A DNA stretch of 6,449 nucleotides from positions 1 through 6,449 of the forward strand of contig JANXWT010000353.1 in assembly GCA_025351035.1 (NCBI GenBank). Direction: 5' to 3'. This DNA is from Opitutia bacterium. GTDB taxonomy: Bacteria > Verrucomicrobiota > Verrucomicrobiia > Opitutales > Opitutaceae. Made by a program: the position numbers and the translations under genes. Shown here piece by piece: positions 4,673-6,449 of this stretch (the stretch's first letter is position 1; the number at the start of each line of letters is the position of its first letter). Under the pieces are notes generated by a model. It did no database searches. It was given only the letters and a program-made list of their open reading frames with translations, and was not told the DNA's origin.

Positions 4673-6449
4673 TCATGCGGGCGTCTTAGTTCGAGATGCC
4701 AGCGCCGCCGAAATGCCCGCAGAGTTTGCTTGGCGCAGCCAGCATCTCATCCCCCCTGTTACAATCGCGAGGGTGATCAGCGAGCTGACGGGCATCAGGA
4801 TCGCCGCCAGCAGCGGACTCATCTGCCCGGCCGCGGCGAGTCCGACCGCGAAGAAATTGTAGGCGATGGAAAACACGAGCAGCCAGATCTGGGTGCGGCG
4901 GCGCACAGCGTTGACCTCGAACAGCCGCCGGATGCCGGCGATGCCGCGACCGAGGTAATAAAAGTCCGCCTTGCCTGCGAGCACCCCGCGGTGGATCACC
5001 GGGGTGCCACGGACGAACGCCGCGTCGAACGCGAGGCTGTCGTTCGCTCCGTCGCCGAGCATCAGCGTGTCGCGTTCGTCGAGGTGCTTCAACCACGCCG
5101 CCTTCCCGGTCGGAGTCGCGCTGGCGACACCGTCAACGGCCGCGATACCCAGGTTCGCGGCCATCGCCGCGACTTTCTCCGGCCGGTCGCCACTCAAAAT
5201 GTAGGTGCGCAAGCCCAGCGCTCGGAGCGCCGCGATCTCCCTCCGCGCGTCCGGCCGCACCGCGTCGGCAAATTGAAACCGCGCCAGCACCACCCCGTCG
5301 CACGCGAATTCCGTGTCGGTGGATTTGTCACGTAATACGTGACAAACCTCCGGCGCGCCGCCACGCCAGCCCGGGCGACCAAGCGACCAGAGCCCCTGCT
5401 CGCTGCGCAACGTGACGCCGTAGCCGGGCACGTCCGTCACCGCGTCCGAGGGAAGTGTCATATAATAAGTGACACTTTCGGAGGCCGGTGCGAGGCCGTG
5501 GACGAGGAGGTTTTCGTGGAGGCACTGGCTGACGGGGTGCGAGTTGTCGCGCACGAGAGCGGCGAGTGCGGCTAGTGAACTCGGTCTCAACGCGCGCAGC
5601 GGCTCGGCGCTGACGAGCTCGGGTGTCTCGAGCGTGAGTGTGCCGGTCTTGTCGAAGATGACTTTGCGGATGCGGCTGAGCTTGGGCCAGAGTTCGCCTT
5701 CGCGCACGAAGACGCCGTGGCGACGCAAGGCCACTGTCGCCATCTCGTCCGCGAGCGGAAACGCCAGGCCGATGGCGCACGGGCACGAGACGACGAGCAC
5801 TGCGGTGACGACCGACCACGTGCGGGCGGCGTCGTGCGCGGCAAACCACCAACCGAGGCCGGCGGCGGTGGCCACGATGAAGATGGCGATGAGATAACCG
5901 CTGATGACTCGCTCAAGAAATTGGTGGCGATAGGCGTCGCGGGTGACTGGCCGCAGCAATTGCGCGAGCAGCGAGCCGCTCCACGGTTGCACGGCGCGCA
6001 GACGGATTTCAGCGCGGCCGAAATTGAGCGCACCCGCCGGCACGCGCTGGCCGACGGTGTAGGTGCGCGGTTCGGCTTCGCCGGTGATCCACGCCGTGCC
6101 GCAGGTGGCGGCGGCGTTTTCGAGTTGCGACTCGACCGGCACGACCTGACCCGAGCGCACAGCAAAAATGTCGCCGACCTGCAATGCCTCGACCGGCTGC
6201 TCGCCGACACTCGCGCCGGAAAGCACGCGCACCTTGTGCGGTCGCGACTGCGCCGAGAGGAGCCGGCGGCGGTTGTGCTCGACGGCCACGACCTGCGCCC
6301 AGCGGCCCACGAGCATCAGCAGGATGAACGCCGCGCCGAAATCGAAATACACGAACGCTTCGCGTCCGCTCAGCCAGCCGTAGAGCGAACCGGCGTAGGC
6401 GCCGACGATGCCGACGGCGATCGGCAGATCGATGTGCATGACGCCCGAG
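4673..6449 (-). CDS. Copper-type heavy-metal P1B ATPase, CcoI/FixI-like (partial, 5' end beyond right edge)
   Basis: A membrane pump that couples ATP hydrolysis to transport of Cu+; CcoI/FixI members supply copper to cbb3 cytochrome oxidase. The frame is open to the right edge. The ATG at 6439 is an internal Met in G-V-M-H-I-D-L-P-I, a conserved membrane segment, not the start; the metal-binding N-terminus and first helices are outside. Counting from that Met: actuator TGE at 119-121, transport motif SCPCAIGLA with the Cys pair at 219/221, phosphorylation site DKTGT with Asp263, nucleotide-binding His-Pro at 301-302, SGD at 416-418, PTGK at 443-446 and GDGAND at 462-467. YN in the next helix and MPVSS in the last support the copper class. 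All catalytic residues are present, so the enzyme should be active. Variations: GDGAND for the common GDGIND/GDGVND, and no Asn after the last-helix SS. Two related palindromes lie in its nucleotide-binding domain. It could also be a CopA-like exporter. Confidence 0.9.
   Translation of the reverse strand, partial: SGVMHIDLPIAVGIVGAYAGSLYGWLSGREAFVYFDFGAAFILLMLVGRWAQVVAVEHNRRRLLSAQSRPHKVRVLSGASVGEQPVEALQVGDIFAVRSGQVVPVESQLENAAATCGTAWITGEAEPRTYTVGQRVPAGALNFGRAEIRLRAVQPWSGSLLAQLLRPVTRDAYRHQFLERVISGYLIAIFIVATAAGLGWWFAAHDAARTWSVVTAVLVVSCPCAIGLAFPLADEMATVALRRHGVFVREGELWPKLSRIRKVIFDKTGTLTLETPELVSAEPLRALRPSSLAALAALVRDNSHPVSQCLHENLLVHGLAPASESVTYYMTLPSDAVTDVPGYGVTLRSEQGLWSLGRPGWRGGAPEVCHVLRDKSTDTEFACDGVVLARFQFADAVRPDARREIAALRALGLRTYILSGDRPEKVAAMAANLGIAAVDGVASATPTGKAAWLKHLDERDTLMLGDGANDSLAFDAAFVRGTPVIHRGVLAGKADFYYLGRGIAGIRRLFEVNAVRRRTQIWLLVFSIAYNFFAVGLAAAGQMSPLLAAILMPVSSLITLAIVTGGMRCWLRQANSAGISAALASRTKTPA
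5324..5346. repeat. Perfect 23-bp palindrome inside the P-type ATPase gene (copy 1)
   Basis: Arms TTTGTCACGTA (5324-5334) and TACGTGACAAA (5336-5346) flank a single central A. It lies in frame within the nucleotide-binding domain, covering residues V-C-H-V-L-R-D-K (365-372, counted from the Met at 6439). This is a loop between LGRPGW and DGVVLARF that I expect to be variable in the family. The central 19 bp (5326-5344) match copy 2 at 16 of 19 positions. Confidence 0.8.
5453..5477. repeat. Palindrome inside the P-type ATPase gene (copy 2)
   Basis: Perfect 8-bp arms AAGTGTCA (5453-5460) and TGACACTT (5470-5477) enclose a 9-nt AT-rich centre, TATAATAAG. It encodes S-V-T-Y-Y-M-T-L (322-329) between the His-Pro helix and the DVPGYGV segment. 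Its centre lies 130 bp from that of copy 1. Both copies share the pattern TGTCA-NN-TAATA-N-GTGACA. Confidence 0.7.

Noticed and set aside
5324..5477. Reading the two palindromes as a CRISPR array
   Set aside because: Only two imperfect copies, inside an intact and conserved coding frame, with no further units.
6437..6439. ATG at 6439 as the true start of the ATPase
   Set aside because: The frame continues upstream to the edge (S-G-V-M-H) and the Met is inside a conserved membrane segment, so the gene is cut by the window.

Overview
The window is GC-rich, gene-dense DNA from a Gram-negative bacterium; an outer-membrane beta-barrel and several periplasmic c-type cytochromes are encoded. I could support five protein genes, all on the minus strand, so the transcription order runs from the right edge to the left. 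No taxonomic marker is present. The mostly Shine-Dalgarno-free starts, the CcoI-like ATPase variant and the MtrAB/ImcH-like gene mix would fit a Verrucomicrobiota (Opitutales-like) genome. That is a low-confidence impression from memory; Acidobacteriota and related phyla are alternatives.

Region by region in transcription order: (1) 6449-4673, the 3' two thirds of a copper-type P1B ATPase (CcoI/FixI-like), open at the right edge and carrying two closely related short palindromes inside its coding sequence. (2) 4672-4462, a 211-bp A/C-rich intergenic leader that probably holds the promoter of the next genes. (3) 4461-3661, a compact octahaem relative of the MtrA/PioA/DmsE decahaem family with a lipoprotein-like signal. 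(4) 3637-1439, a cysteine-free outer-membrane beta-barrel of the MtrB/PioB type, only 23 bp downstream. (5) 1438-1348, an intergenic region with a strong two-part hairpin. (6) 1347-1012, a small monohaem class I cytochrome c with a Sec signal. (7) 1011-929, a second intergenic inverted repeat. (8) 928-1, the 5' part of an ImcH-like NapC/NirT cytochrome with three predicted N-terminal membrane helices and three haem motifs so far, open at the left edge.

Read together, genes 3-8 look like one locus for electron transfer between the quinone pool and the outside of the cell. The ImcH-like protein would oxidise quinol at the inner membrane, the small cytochrome c would shuttle electrons through the periplasm, and the octahaem cytochrome seated in the beta-barrel would carry them across the outer membrane. 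The reverse direction (iron or other donor oxidation, as with PioAB) cannot be excluded. No cell-surface MtrC/OmcA-type cytochrome is visible; it may lie beyond the left edge or be absent. The upstream ATPase fits a cytochrome oxidase assembly neighbourhood but is probably a separate transcription unit.
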